Shown here: piece by piece, positions 26,832 to 36,152 of the stretch
Layout: the number at the start of each line of letters is the position of its first letter
How positions within the stretch are numbered: the stretch's first letter is position 1
DNA from: UBA4416 sp964543545
Lineage (GTDB): Bacteria; Bacteroidota; Bacteroidia; B-17B0; Aurantibacillaceae
Reading direction: 5' to 3'
Length of the DNA: 64,000 nt
Assembly (NCBI GenBank): GCA_964543545.1
Contig: CAZIYT010000002.1
Span: forward strand, 620,001 to 684,000
Notes under the pieces: model-generated
Told to the model about the DNA's origin: nothing
Database searches by the model: none
Seen by the model: only the letters and a program-made list of their open reading frames with translations
Program-made: the position numbers and the translations under genes

Positions 26832-27368
26832 ATGAATCATTCAGAAACTATAACCCTCGGTGCCGGCTGCTTCTGGTGCGTGGAGGCGGTCTTTCAGAAC
26901 CTGAAAGGCGTGGAAAGCGTTGTCAGCGGATACTCCGGCGGGCATATCAAAAACCCGGCTTACCGCGAAGTATGCAATGGCGTTACCGGTCATGCGGAGG
27001 TCGTGCAGCTCAGCTACGATCCCGGCGTTATTTCTGTGGCGGAGATCCTGCAGGTGTTCTGGCAAACGCATGATCCCACCACGCTCAACCGCCAGGGCAA
27101 CGATATCGGTACACAATACCGCTCGGCGGTTTTTTATCATACCGAGGAGCAAAAGCAGGTGGCCGAACAATACAAGGATGAGCTCAATAAAAGCAGGGCT
27201 TTTCCTAATCCTATCGTGACGGAGATCACCCCTTTCACGAATTTCTATGCGGCCGAAGACTACCACCAGAATTACTTCAACCAACACGGCGAAGAATCTT
27301 ATTGCCAGTATGTTGTAAGGCCGAAGGTGGAGAAGTTCAAAAAGCTGTTCGGGGATAAAATGAAATAG
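26832..27368 (+). CDS. msrA: Peptide-methionine (S)-S-oxide reductase
   Basis: A 178-residue MsrA. The catalytic motif GCFWC is at residues 12-16 with the nucleophilic Cys13; SGYSGGHIKNPAYREVCNG and TGHAEVVQLSYDP are the conserved substrate-binding segments. DDIGTQYRS-type sequence appears as NDIGTQYRSAVFYH, and the C-terminal YHQNYFNQHGEESYCQYVV carries a likely resolving cysteine. It reduces methionine-S-sulfoxide in proteins using thioredoxin. No MsrB is fused or adjacent. No signal peptide is seen, so it is cytoplasmic. Confidence 0.97.
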   Translation: MNHSETITLGAGCFWCVEAVFQNLKGVESVVSGYSGGHIKNPAYREVCNGVTGHAEVVQLSYDPGVISVAEILQVFWQTHDPTTLNRQGNDIGTQYRSAVFYHTEEQKQVAEQYKDELNKSRAFPNPIVTEITPFTNFYAAEDYHQNYFNQHGEESYCQYVVRPKVEKFKKLFGDKMK

Positions 27369-27442
27369 CCTTATCTGATTTCCCGATGATTATAACTGCT
27401 GTTTAAGTGAGGGGAAAATACGGAGGAAAAGGCTTTTTCGCC

Positions 27443-27450
27443 TACATTTG
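27443..27450 (+). promoter_or_regulatory. Putative -7 box of the GloVer/Ig T9SS cargo gene
   Basis: TACATTTG matches TAnnTTTG and lies 23 nt before the ATG at 27474. No clear -33 TTG at the right distance. Confidence 0.4.
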
Positions 27451-27473
27451 ATTTCATATCTAACGATACGATC

Positions 27474-30400
27474 ATGAGGCCCCTTATTATTTTTCTGCTC
27501 TTTCTCAGCGCACACTCCTATTCTCAAAGCTCCATCTGGGGCACCGTCAAAAATGGCGGGCAGTACGACTACGGTTATCTTTATAAGACCAATGCCACGG
27601 GCGATAACCGGGTGGTGATCCACCATTTCGATAGCATCAACGGGAAAAGTCCGGGGCCGGTGATTCAGGCATCCAACGGCAAGCTGTATGGCATGACGGC
27701 CCAGGGCGGCTCGGGCGTTGTTATGATAGGCTTAAACCGGACACAGGGAGGCACCTTGTTTGAATACGATCCTGTTATTGACAGCTTCCGGACCCTGATT
27801 CATTTTAATGCCACCAATCCCCTTTTTCCCCAGCTTCCCACAAGAATTCATGGGCCATCGGACTTAAAGCTATTAGAGGTCTCTCCGGGTGTCTTATGGG
27901 CGGTGTTGACCATGAAGCAGAACAACAATAGCATCATCGAGGTATTGAATGAGCATGTCATTTCCTATAGCATTGCTACGGGTGCCATTGCTAATATAGT
28001 CACTGTGCCTTCCTGGACAACCCCGCTGATGGCCCTGCCGAGGCATACCTCGCTCTCGACCGAGCTCTATAAGGCTGCAGACGGTTATGTGTACAGCACC
28101 ACTTCGGGCTACTCGTCCTGCGCTACAACCACCGATGCGAACAACGGCTCCATCGTCAGGATCGACCCGGCTACCAATGCCTTTTCGTACATCCGCCCTT
28201 TTCCATGCTCCTATAACGACGGCCTGTGGCCCCAGGGAAATTTCACGGAAGTGAACGGGAAGCTGTATGCTACCAGCCCTTATGGCGGCCCCAATATAGT
28301 CATCCCTACTTTCCCGGGCTATGGCCTGATCTATGAGTACGATCCTGCTACCACTACCTATACAAGAAAGTATGATTTTACGGGTGGAGTAAACGGTGGC
28401 AATCCTATCGGTTACCAGCTGAAAGCCGCCAACGGAAAAGTGTACGGGGCAACCGCCAGGGGTATCATCAACACCAATTTTCCCTATGGCGCCGGCACGA
28501 TCTATGAATACGATGCGGCCACCAATAGCCATACTAAAAAAGCGGACTTCTCTTCTTTCAATCTGAATACCTCTTTAGGATCCTTGTGGCTCTGTTCCAG
28601 CAACGGGAATTTATACGGCACTTCCCGCTATGGAATCTTTGAGTATACCATTGCCTCCAACCAGATCCGCACAGCGGCCAGCCTCATAACGTATTATGAT
28701 AATGCCCAGCCAAACCCCCTTATTGAAGTGTGCCAGAAGCCGGCTTACCGCTACCAGTCGGTTACAGCCTACACCATTTGCGCCGGGAGCTTTTTCAGCT
28801 CCGATCTGCAAAGCCCCAATGCCCAGACGTATACCTGGAAACAGAATGGCCTGGCATCTGCCACGCAAACCACAGGTGTTCTTGGTTTCAGCCAGATAGG
28901 CCTTTCCAACACCGGCACCTGGATCTGCGAGATGACCAATGCCTGCGGCACCACCACGGCACAGGCCATTTCCATTACCGTTAACCCTTCCGGAACGGGC
29001 CTGCTGACGTCAACCATTTCTGCTGCCGGAAGCACTTCTATTTGCCCCGGCTCCACAATCACACTTAGCGGCAATACCAATGGCGTATGGAGCACAGGAG
29101 CGACTGCGCCATTCATCCAGGTATCCTCTCCAGGCGCTTACCAGGTTATTAACACCAATGCCTGCGGGAATACATTCTCCAACATCATCAGGATCGACAC
29201 CATCGCCACACCGGCGGTGCCGGCCATCAGCTTTACAACAACCGGGACTTTACCGGTTCTGACAAAATTCATTTGCCAGGGCGATAGCGCGCTTGCCAGC
29301 GGAAACATAGCCGGTGCCTGGAACACCGGGGAAACCACATCCTCCATTTATATTAAGGATAATCTGCCGCATTACATCACCACTGCCACGGCCTGTAAAA
29401 CGGTAACATCGGCTACCATACAGGCCACTTACATTACGCCACCGGCATTACCCACAATTACGGCCGCCGGCTCTCTTACCATTTGTGTGGGCGACAGCGT
29501 GCTACTCGATGCCAGCGGCACAAGCGCTTACAACTGGTATGTTTATAATGGTACTTCTTATTCCTACCTGAGCTATGGCAACCAGGTCTATGCTAAGCAA
29601 ACAGGAAGCTATTTTATCAGAACCCCCTACTCCTGCGGGTCGGTTTCCTCTTATTCCATTAGCGTTCAGGCCAACGGTACCGCGCTTACTTCGGCCATCA
29701 TCACACCTTTAAGCTCAACCGTTATTTGCCAGGGAAGTGGCGTGGTGCTGCAAAGCAACTATGCCTCCTGCACCTGGAATACGGGCGCCACCACGCAAAC
29801 TATCCTCGCTACAGGCGCTGGTCCTTACACGGTTACCAATTACAACAGCTGTAGCAGCGTCACCTCTGCGCCTATGAGCATCAGCGTGACACCGGCTCCT
29901 GCGGTCAATTATACAGAGGCGAATAATGCCGTTTGTGTTACGACAGGCATTTTTACCCTTACGCCGGCCAACCCGGCAGGAGGCTATTATACGGGCAGCG
30001 GCGTTTCCGCTAATACCTTCGATCCTGTCCTGGCAGGAGCAGGAACACATACCGTTACTTACAATTACCTGGATCCCGGCACAGGCTGTACCGGCAGGTC
30101 CATGCAGCAAATTGCCGTAGAAGGAAATCCTGTTCTCACGGCAGCGCCGTCTACCGTTTTCTGCCAGGGCTCCAGCACCGTCCTCTTCCAGGATTCGCCT
30201 ACAGGCATCTGGAATTCTACCGGCCAGCCGGGGCTGTTTTTGGTAGTTAGCCAGGCCGGAAATTATTATGTTTCCAAAACCAACGGCTGTGGCGTGCCTG
30301 TTAGCTCGAATACGTTACAGATCATTACCAAACCAAGCCCTGCGATCAGCATTAGCGGTAACACGGCTATCTGCGCGAGCCAATCGGCTACCCTGGTCGG

Positions 30401-31217
30401 GAACGGCGGTATCTCATATACCTGGACACCGGGAGGAACATCAACCCAGATAACGGTAAACCCAACATCCAGTGCCGGCTATACGCTTACCGGCGCCGGC
30501 TCAAACGGCTGCTTCGGCTATGCGGTGGAAACGCTAACGGTTCATGCGCTGCCTTCCATCGTGGTTAGCAACACCTCCGTTTGCCAGGGAAGCCCGGTGG
30601 TTTTATCAGCCAGCGGAGCTGCTACCTATACCTGGTCGGGCTCGCAAACGGGAGCATCCATTACGGTGACGCCGGCAGTAAGCGGCATATACCAAGTAAC
30701 GGGCACTGATACACATTCCTGTGTCAATAACGCGACTCTTGCGGTCACCGTCCATCCGCTGCCTGCTGCTCCTGTTGTTACCTTAACAGGGAATGTACTG
30801 ATGTCCTCTCCGGCCATGTCATACCAATGGTATCTCAACGGATCGCCTCTTGCCGGTGCCACCTCACAGACATGCAGCCTTACACAGAATGGGAACTATA
30901 CCGTTGTGGTCGAGGACCTGAACGGCTGTAGCTCGGCATCGGTGCTCTACCCAATCGTAGATGTTGGTTTAAGCGAATGGCAGGCAGGTTCCGGTGTTAT
31001 GGAAGTATATCCTAATCCGAGTACCGGAAACTTTACCGTAAAGGCACCTTTCCCTGAATATGAGCTGAGGATTACAGATGCCCTGGGGCGCATCGTCGCA
31101 CAAAAAACGGGCAGTTTCAGCTCGGAGTTTTCGATCCGGGAAAACGGGATTTATATGATTCAGCTCCTGGCGCAAGGCCACGTTTACACACAAAAGTTGG
31201 TTATTGCAGAAAAATAG
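27474..31217 (+). CDS. Large T9SS cargo: GloVer-type repeats, Ig-like repeats and type A sorting domain
   Basis: A 1247-residue exported protein with signal peptide MRPLIIFLLFLSAHSYSQ. Residues ~20-410 contain repeats such as NGKLYGMTAQGGSG, GGTLFEYDP, NGKVYGATARG and GAGTIYEYDAAT, the signature of choice-of-anchor GloVer tandem repeats, probably a propeller. From ~430 to ~1160 come Ig-like repeats (CQGSPVVLSASGAATYTWSG and similar). The last ~75 residues are a T9SS type A sorting domain (EVYPNPSTGNFTV, RITDALGRIVAQK, ENGIYMIQLLAQG, QKLVI). It should pass the T9SS and be anchored or released at the surface. It is much larger than simple GloVer proteins. No enzymatic domain is seen. Confidence 0.9.
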   Translation: MRPLIIFLLFLSAHSYSQSSIWGTVKNGGQYDYGYLYKTNATGDNRVVIHHFDSINGKSPGPVIQASNGKLYGMTAQGGSGVVMIGLNRTQGGTLFEYDPVIDSFRTLIHFNATNPLFPQLPTRIHGPSDLKLLEVSPGVLWAVLTMKQNNNSIIEVLNEHVISYSIATGAIANIVTVPSWTTPLMALPRHTSLSTELYKAADGYVYSTTSGYSSCATTTDANNGSIVRIDPATNAFSYIRPFPCSYNDGLWPQGNFTEVNGKLYATSPYGGPNIVIPTFPGYGLIYEYDPATTTYTRKYDFTGGVNGGNPIGYQLKAANGKVYGATARGIINTNFPYGAGTIYEYDAATNSHTKKADFSSFNLNTSLGSLWLCSSNGNLYGTSRYGIFEYTIASNQIRTAASLITYYDNAQPNPLIEVCQKPAYRYQSVTAYTICAGSFFSSDLQSPNAQTYTWKQNGLASATQTTGVLGFSQIGLSNTGTWICEMTNACGTTTAQAISITVNPSGTGLLTSTISAAGSTSICPGSTITLSGNTNGVWSTGATAPFIQVSSPGAYQVINTNACGNTFSNIIRIDTIATPAVPAISFTTTGTLPVLTKFICQGDSALASGNIAGAWNTGETTSSIYIKDNLPHYITTATACKTVTSATIQATYITPPALPTITAAGSLTICVGDSVLLDASGTSAYNWYVYNGTSYSYLSYGNQVYAKQTGSYFIRTPYSCGSVSSYSISVQANGTALTSAIITPLSSTVICQGSGVVLQSNYASCTWNTGATTQTILATGAGPYTVTNYNSCSSVTSAPMSISVTPAPAVNYTEANNAVCVTTGIFTLTPANPAGGYYTGSGVSANTFDPVLAGAGTHTVTYNYLDPGTGCTGRSMQQIAVEGNPVLTAAPSTVFCQGSSTVLFQDSPTGIWNSTGQPGLFLVVSQAGNYYVSKTNGCGVPVSSNTLQIITKPSPAISISGNTAICASQSATLVGNGGISYTWTPGGTSTQITVNPTSSAGYTLTGAGSNGCFGYAVETLTVHALPSIVVSNTSVCQGSPVVLSASGAATYTWSGSQTGASITVTPAVSGIYQVTGTDTHSCVNNATLAVTVHPLPAAPVVTLTGNVLMSSPAMSYQWYLNGSPLAGATSQTCSLTQNGNYTVVVEDLNGCSSASVLYPIVDVGLSEWQAGSGVMEVYPNPSTGNFTVKAPFPEYELRITDALGRIVAQKTGSFSSEFSIRENGIYMIQLLAQGHVYTQKLVIAEK

Positions 31218-31303
31218 AATGTATAGAGACTGTAAAATCTATCGAAACTAATGACTCCTATAAGCAAACCGATAGGTTATCAATAATATTACAGAAGTGT
31301 TTT

Positions 31304-31311
31304 TATATTTG
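31304..31311 (+). promoter_or_regulatory. Putative -7 box upstream of an unknown exported protein
   Basis: TATATTTG matches TAnnTTTG and ends 14 nt before the ATG at 31326. No TTG at the correct -33 spacing. Confidence 0.4.
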
Positions 31312-31325
31312 CAGATTTCCGACTC

Positions 31326-32933
31326 ATGACGAAATCCCCTTATCCAAAAGCATGGAGGCGACTCCTCGCTCTTAACTTAATTTTCCTTCTTTCAAAAACG
31401 CTATTTTGCCAGGTAAAAGGTAATTTCCGGGCAACCTCTTTAGAAAAAATAAACGGTTACTATTATATGTTCGGTATCAACGACAAAAATGAGATTCAGG
31501 CGGCAAAATATGCCGAAAACCTCGATTCTATCAAAGAAATCAGAAGACCTGTAAATGATCAGGTAGGTTCTCTCTTTGGTATGCCTTTTATCGCCACCTT
31601 TTGTCAGCGAAATGTTTTTGATCTTCGGATTGTTTATAAATCGGGCGTGGTAGCATGGCTCACACTGGATAAAGACCTGAATGAAATAGGATATAAAGAA
31701 TATAAATATTCTAAAAGGGACAGCGAAACAACTGAAAAGGGCATATTTAATCCTATCTATTCTATCCCCAGTTACGCCTCTAACTTTATTTCTCCTACCC
31801 CATTTAATGGCTGTTTTGTTGGTGAGTACTATTACCAGTTCTTAACATCCGGTTCTGCTGAATTTTCAAATACCATCAGTGATAAATACACGTATTACAA
31901 TGGTGTGCCTGTCATCAGAAAAATGAAATTGATAGAAAATACCGGCCCATTTTATAAAGAGCTCAAACGCATACCTGCATCAGAGGCAGGAATTGGATAT
32001 TTTTCGCCAGCTGACTATCACATACAGTTTATGAAACGTGAAAATGGCTTGTTATGTTTCTTGGCAAAAAACGCGGATGGCAATGGAGAGGCCATGATTA
32101 TAAGCATTGACGAACAGACGTTGAGGATAACCAATAAAATTAAATTAACCCCCAACTCTACCGGTTTGCAGCTGGGACAACTTCTGGATGTTACCACAGT
32201 TTACGATTCCATTAACCAACGCATCATACAGGCAGGTAATTGTACGGGAAATGCACCTGGACACTATTCCGAATTTGTAGGACAGGAGTCGTTTTTTATT
32301 TCCGAATATAATCTTCAGGGTATAGTAACACATTTTCGGAAAATCCCGTATCCTGACTATAATTTATACACTAAACTAAATTCCAGGAAATTTCACCAGG
32401 ATTTCAAACGGTTTATAGTAGAAGAAAAAGGTATTCGCATTTTTAAGGATGGCAGTATAAAATTAGTGGGAAAAAACGATATGCTGACTACCTTTAAGTA
32501 TTCACAAGGAAGAACAGCCACGGGGGCAGACATCACCAAAAAAGAATATTACTACAGTACCATTTTGGTATCATTCCTCAACATTGACAAAACATTTGAA
32601 ATGATTGAAAGTAAGAGTATTGCGAAAAAATTAACTCATAAAAATCACAAATACCAACTTTATGATGCCCTTGAAGATTTCATGCCGGGCACAAGCATTA
32701 ACGATGCTACCGGACTCTTCGTGTCAAGAACCGCTGACATGAATGCTTTTGGCCTTAATCAGCAAGGCCAGAACACAACGGAACATTCAGTATTTAGCTC
32801 TTATTACGGCATGAAGAGCCTGAAAGCAGGGATTTTCAAATCTGTCTTTATCCTTAACGCAGAAAACTGCTTACTTTTCGATAAGTCAAAAGGTGGGAAA
32901 TTCAGTCTGAATTATGTGCCTAATCACAAATAA
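31326..32933 (+). CDS. Unknown exported protein, AT-rich
   Basis: A 535-residue protein. The N-terminus (MTKSPYPKAWRRLLALNLIF then LLSKTLFCQ) is a signal peptide with a basic n-region. The mature protein is mostly beta strand with many Tyr and Lys residues, including GYYYMFGINDKNEIQAAKY and QESFFISEYNLQGIVTHFRK, which could be propeller blades. I see no sorting domain at the C-terminus, which ends NYVPNHK, and no family is recognised. Its codons are clearly more AT-rich than those of the neighbours on both sides, a possible sign of later acquisition. It has its own likely -7 box, and the next gene has its own consensus promoter. Confidence 0.75.
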   Translation: MTKSPYPKAWRRLLALNLIFLLSKTLFCQVKGNFRATSLEKINGYYYMFGINDKNEIQAAKYAENLDSIKEIRRPVNDQVGSLFGMPFIATFCQRNVFDLRIVYKSGVVAWLTLDKDLNEIGYKEYKYSKRDSETTEKGIFNPIYSIPSYASNFISPTPFNGCFVGEYYYQFLTSGSAEFSNTISDKYTYYNGVPVIRKMKLIENTGPFYKELKRIPASEAGIGYFSPADYHIQFMKRENGLLCFLAKNADGNGEAMIISIDEQTLRITNKIKLTPNSTGLQLGQLLDVTTVYDSINQRIIQAGNCTGNAPGHYSEFVGQESFFISEYNLQGIVTHFRKIPYPDYNLYTKLNSRKFHQDFKRFIVEEKGIRIFKDGSIKLVGKNDMLTTFKYSQGRTATGADITKKEYYYSTILVSFLNIDKTFEMIESKSIAKKLTHKNHKYQLYDALEDFMPGTSINDATGLFVSRTADMNAFGLNQQGQNTTEHSVFSSYYGMKSLKAGIFKSVFILNAENCLLFDKSKGGKFSLNYVPNHK

Positions 32934-32962
32934 CTGACGATAAAATAACAATTAATTCCCTT

Positions 32963-32992
32963 TTGTATATCCCTCTTAAAATTTTATATTTG
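32963..32992 (+). promoter_or_regulatory. Consensus promoter of the fused E1 gene
   Basis: TTG at 32963-32965 (within TTTTG), 19-nt spacer, TATATTTG at 32985-32992. The ATG at 33010 is 17 nt downstream. This is the best full match to the Bacteroidota consensus on the plus strand here. Confidence 0.7.
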
Positions 32993-33009
32993 TGAGATAA
33001 GGAATAACT

Positions 33010-35427
33010 ATGCAAGAAGGAGTATTATCAACCGCACAAGGACTGAATTTTGAAGATTTCAAAAAGATAGTTTTAGAAGACTTTCGTATCGTGAACGAAA
33101 GCCGACAGACCAGCTTACTGGGGAGAAAAGAAGTGTTGACAGGCAAGGCCAAGTTCGGAATTTTCGGCGACGGAAAAGAGCTGGCACAGGTGGCGATGTC
33201 CAAAGTGTTTCAGAACGGCGATTTCAGAAGCGGTTATTACCGCGACCAAACCTTTATGATGGCTATTGGCCAGCTGAGCTTGCAACAGTATTTTGCAGGT
33301 CTGTATGGTCATACCGACCTCGAACAGGAACCCATGAGCGGCGGACGCCAGATGGGCGGGCACTTCGGCACGCATAGCCTGAACGCTGACGGCACCTTCA
33401 AGCCGATCATCAACCAGAAAAATTCATCGTCCGACATCTCCCCTACTGCCGGGCAGATGCCGCGCCTGCTGGGCCTTGCCTATGCTTCGCATTTCTATAA
33501 AATTAACCCGGACCTGCAAACAGGAAAGTTCCTGGACTACAGCAACAAGGGCAATGAGATTGCTTTCGGTACCATTGGCGACGCCTCTACTTCCGAAGGC
33601 TTGTTCTGGGAAGCCATCAATGCGGCCGGCGTCTTGCAGGTGCCGATGCTGATGAGCGTGTGGGACGACGGGCACGGGATTTCCGTTCCTAAAAAATACC
33701 AAACCACCAAAGAGAGCATTTCCGAGATCCTGAAGGGCTTCCAGAGGGAGAACGGCGGAAAGGGTTATGAGATTTTTAAAACCAAAGGCTGGGATTATGC
33801 CCACCTCTGCGAAACCTACGAAAAAGCGGCGAAGGTATGCCGCGAGCAGCATGTGCCTTGCCTGGTACACGTGGAGGAAGTGACACAGCCGCAGGGCCAC
33901 AGCACCTCCGGCTCGCACGAGCGCTACAAATCGAAGGAGCGCCTGCAATGGGAAACGGATTTCGACTGCGTGAAAAAAATGCGCGAGTGGATCCTGGAGA
34001 ATGCCCTGGCTGACGAAGCCACGCTGAACGCTATTGAAGAGGAAAGCAAAAATGCCGTAAAAAACGCGCAGAAAATTGCCTGGACCGAATACCTCGCCCC
34101 GATCAAATCGGAAGTAGCGGAAGTATCGGCTTTGCTCGACGGCTTATCCGGGAGCAGCCACGCCCCGGTTATCGCCTCTCTCAAAGCGGAGCTTAATGGC
34201 ATTAAAGAGCCGATCCGTAAGGACATTCACTCGGCTGTGAAAAAAGTACTGCGCTTAACTAAGAGCGAGAACATCGATGCCCGCTCTAAATTATCGGATT
34301 GGCTGCGTTTATCTAATATTGAAAATACCGACCGCTACAGCTCACACCTCATGTCGCAATCTACCCAACAGGCGTCCCAGGTGAGCCCGGTAACGCCGGT
34401 CTATAACGAGCAAAAACCGGTAGATGGCCGTGAATTATTAAGAGAGAATTTCGACCGCATTTTAGCAAAATATCCTGAGGTGATGATCTTTGGTGAGGAC
34501 TCCGGGAAGATCGGTGGTGTGAACCAGGGGCTGGAAGGCCTGCAGGCCAAATACGGCGAGCACCGCGTGTTTGATACGGGAATCCGTGAAGCGACGATTA
34601 TGGGGCAGGCCATCGGCCTGGCTATGCGTGGCTTAAGGCCTATCGCCGAGATCCAGTACCTCGATTATTTATTGTATGCAGTGCAGATCATGAGCGATGA
34701 CCTCGCTACCCTGCAATGGCGTACCAAAGGCATGCAGAAAGCGCCGGTGATTATCCGCACACGCGGCCACAGGCTCGAAGGGGTATGGCACAGCGGATCG
34801 CCAATGGGCATGATCATCAATTCCTGCCGTGGCATCAATATCTGTACGCCGCGCAACATGACGCAGGCGGCAGGATTCTATAATTTATTGCTCGAAGCCG
34901 ATGAGCCTTCGCTGGTGATTGAGCCGCTGAACGGCTACCGCCTGAAAGAAAACCTTCCTTCCAATATCGGTGAGTACAAAGTAGCCCTGGGTATTCCGGA
35001 GATCATAGAACATGGTACGGATGTGACGCTGGTTACTTACGGCTCTTCGGTGAGGATTGCTTCCGACGCTATCAAGCTATTGAAAGAGCACGACATCTCC
35101 GTAGAGCTGATCGATGTGCAAACGCTGTTGCCTTTCGATATCAATCAGAGCATTGTGGAATCGCTGAAGAAAACAAACCGCGTGGTCTTCTTCGATGAGG
35201 ATGTTCCGGGTGGAGCAACGGCTTTCATGATGCAGAAAGTGCTGGAAGAGCAAGGCGGCTATAATTACCTGGATTCGAAACCGGTAACGATTTCGGCCAA
35301 GGCACACCGTCCTGCTTATGGCTCCGATGGCGATTATTTCTCCAAGCCAAGCACCGACGATGTGTTTGATGTTATTTATAACTTAATGTTGGAAGTAAAT
35401 CCTGATAAGTTCAGCAAAATATATTAA
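33010..35427 (+). CDS. 2-oxoacid dehydrogenase E1, fused alpha and beta subunits (branched-chain/2-oxoisovalerate type)
   Basis: An 805-residue single chain. The first ~440 residues are the alpha subunit: YYRDQTFMMAIGQLSLQQYF early, then the thiamine-diphosphate region GDASTSEGLFWEAINAAGVL (~190) to WDDGHGISVP (~218). Residues ~470-805 are the beta subunit: VDGRELLRENFDRILAKYPE, FGEDSGKIGGVNQGLEGLQA, and VTLVTYGSSVRIASDAIKLL. This fused architecture is common in Bacteroidota. It decarboxylates a 2-oxoacid and passes the acyl group to lipoyl-E2. No E2 or E3 gene is in the window, so substrate preference (branched-chain acids, from family similarity) is not proven by context. Confidence 0.92.
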   Translation: MQEGVLSTAQGLNFEDFKKIVLEDFRIVNESRQTSLLGRKEVLTGKAKFGIFGDGKELAQVAMSKVFQNGDFRSGYYRDQTFMMAIGQLSLQQYFAGLYGHTDLEQEPMSGGRQMGGHFGTHSLNADGTFKPIINQKNSSSDISPTAGQMPRLLGLAYASHFYKINPDLQTGKFLDYSNKGNEIAFGTIGDASTSEGLFWEAINAAGVLQVPMLMSVWDDGHGISVPKKYQTTKESISEILKGFQRENGGKGYEIFKTKGWDYAHLCETYEKAAKVCREQHVPCLVHVEEVTQPQGHSTSGSHERYKSKERLQWETDFDCVKKMREWILENALADEATLNAIEEESKNAVKNAQKIAWTEYLAPIKSEVAEVSALLDGLSGSSHAPVIASLKAELNGIKEPIRKDIHSAVKKVLRLTKSENIDARSKLSDWLRLSNIENTDRYSSHLMSQSTQQASQVSPVTPVYNEQKPVDGRELLRENFDRILAKYPEVMIFGEDSGKIGGVNQGLEGLQAKYGEHRVFDTGIREATIMGQAIGLAMRGLRPIAEIQYLDYLLYAVQIMSDDLATLQWRTKGMQKAPVIIRTRGHRLEGVWHSGSPMGMIINSCRGINICTPRNMTQAAGFYNLLLEADEPSLVIEPLNGYRLKENLPSNIGEYKVALGIPEIIEHGTDVTLVTYGSSVRIASDAIKLLKEHDISVELIDVQTLLPFDINQSIVESLKKTNRVVFFDEDVPGGATAFMMQKVLEEQGGYNYLDSKPVTISAKAHRPAYGSDGDYFSKPSTDDVFDVIYNLMLEVNPDKFSKIY

Positions 35428-35475
35428 TTTCGCCTGAAATTTAGTTTTTCGACCATCCATACTTAACTCTATACA

Positions 35476-36090
35476 ATGAAATTTGTAAAATATATTTTGG
35501 CTGTATGCTTTTTGACGTCGCTCAATAACCTGGTTGCTCAGGAAGAGTCTAAAAAAGATGAAAAGAAGATCCAGGAAGTGGTGAATGTAGAGCCTGAAAC
35601 ACCGCCTGCCAAACGGGATGCCGATGGAAATGAGATTGTGGATACGCTTCCTCCTCCTCCGGCATCGGTTTCCGAGATCCTGAAGCGTGCGGTGAATTTC
35701 GTGAAGATCGAATCCAACAAATACACCAAAGCCAATGGCGTGACGACAGGCTCCAAAGCCGAGTTCACCGCTAATTTCGCGTATAAGCCAAAAGAGCTGA
35801 ACCCACAGGCGGATGTACAGGGAAGCTTTACCATGCACGTGAGTGTGGAAGCAAAAGAAGGCAAATACCGCTATACCATTTCTAAAATTACGCATACGGC
35901 CAAAAACGCCGAGTTTACCGGAGGCGATGTGTACAGCGAAGTACCGAAATGCGGCACCATGAAATTACCGATCGATCAGTGGAAGCGCATGCGCAGCGAA
36001 GCCCTTAAAAATGCAACGCTGATTTCGACCGACCTGAAAGCTTTTATGAAAAAATCCAGCTCGGAGCCTATCAATCCCGACGAGTGGTAA
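35476..36090 (+). CDS. Exported protein with DUF4468-like domain
   Basis: A 204-residue protein with signal peptide MKFVKYILAVCFLTSLNNLV (cleavage near AQ). A charged, Pro-rich linker (residues ~22-60) precedes a domain of about 120 residues: ILKRAVNFVKIES, GVTTGSKAEFTANFAYKP, FTMHVSVEAKEGKYRYTISK ITHT. This order of an N-terminal helix, a polar strand and the KEGKYRYTISKITH strand resembles DUF4468 proteins; I am only moderately sure. Located 48 nt after the E1 gene and ending in a good terminator at 36111, it may be co-transcribed with E1 or independent. Function unknown. Confidence 0.75.
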   Translation: MKFVKYILAVCFLTSLNNLVAQEESKKDEKKIQEVVNVEPETPPAKRDADGNEIVDTLPPPPASVSEILKRAVNFVKIESNKYTKANGVTTGSKAEFTANFAYKPKELNPQADVQGSFTMHVSVEAKEGKYRYTISKITHTAKNAEFTGGDVYSEVPKCGTMKLPIDQWKRMRSEALKNATLISTDLKAFMKKSSSEPINPDEW

Positions 36091-36110
36091 GATCCTGAAC
36101 ACCTGATACT

Positions 36111-36145
36111 AAGTCCCTCCGCCGCCGGTGAAGGGACTTTTTTTT
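36111..36145 (+). terminator. Intrinsic terminator
   Basis: AAGTCCCT (36111-36118) pairs with AGGGACTT (36132-36139), followed by a run of T. Ends the transcript of the DUF4468-like gene just before the formimidoylglutamase gene. Confidence 0.85.
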
Positions 36146-36152
36146 GAATCAC

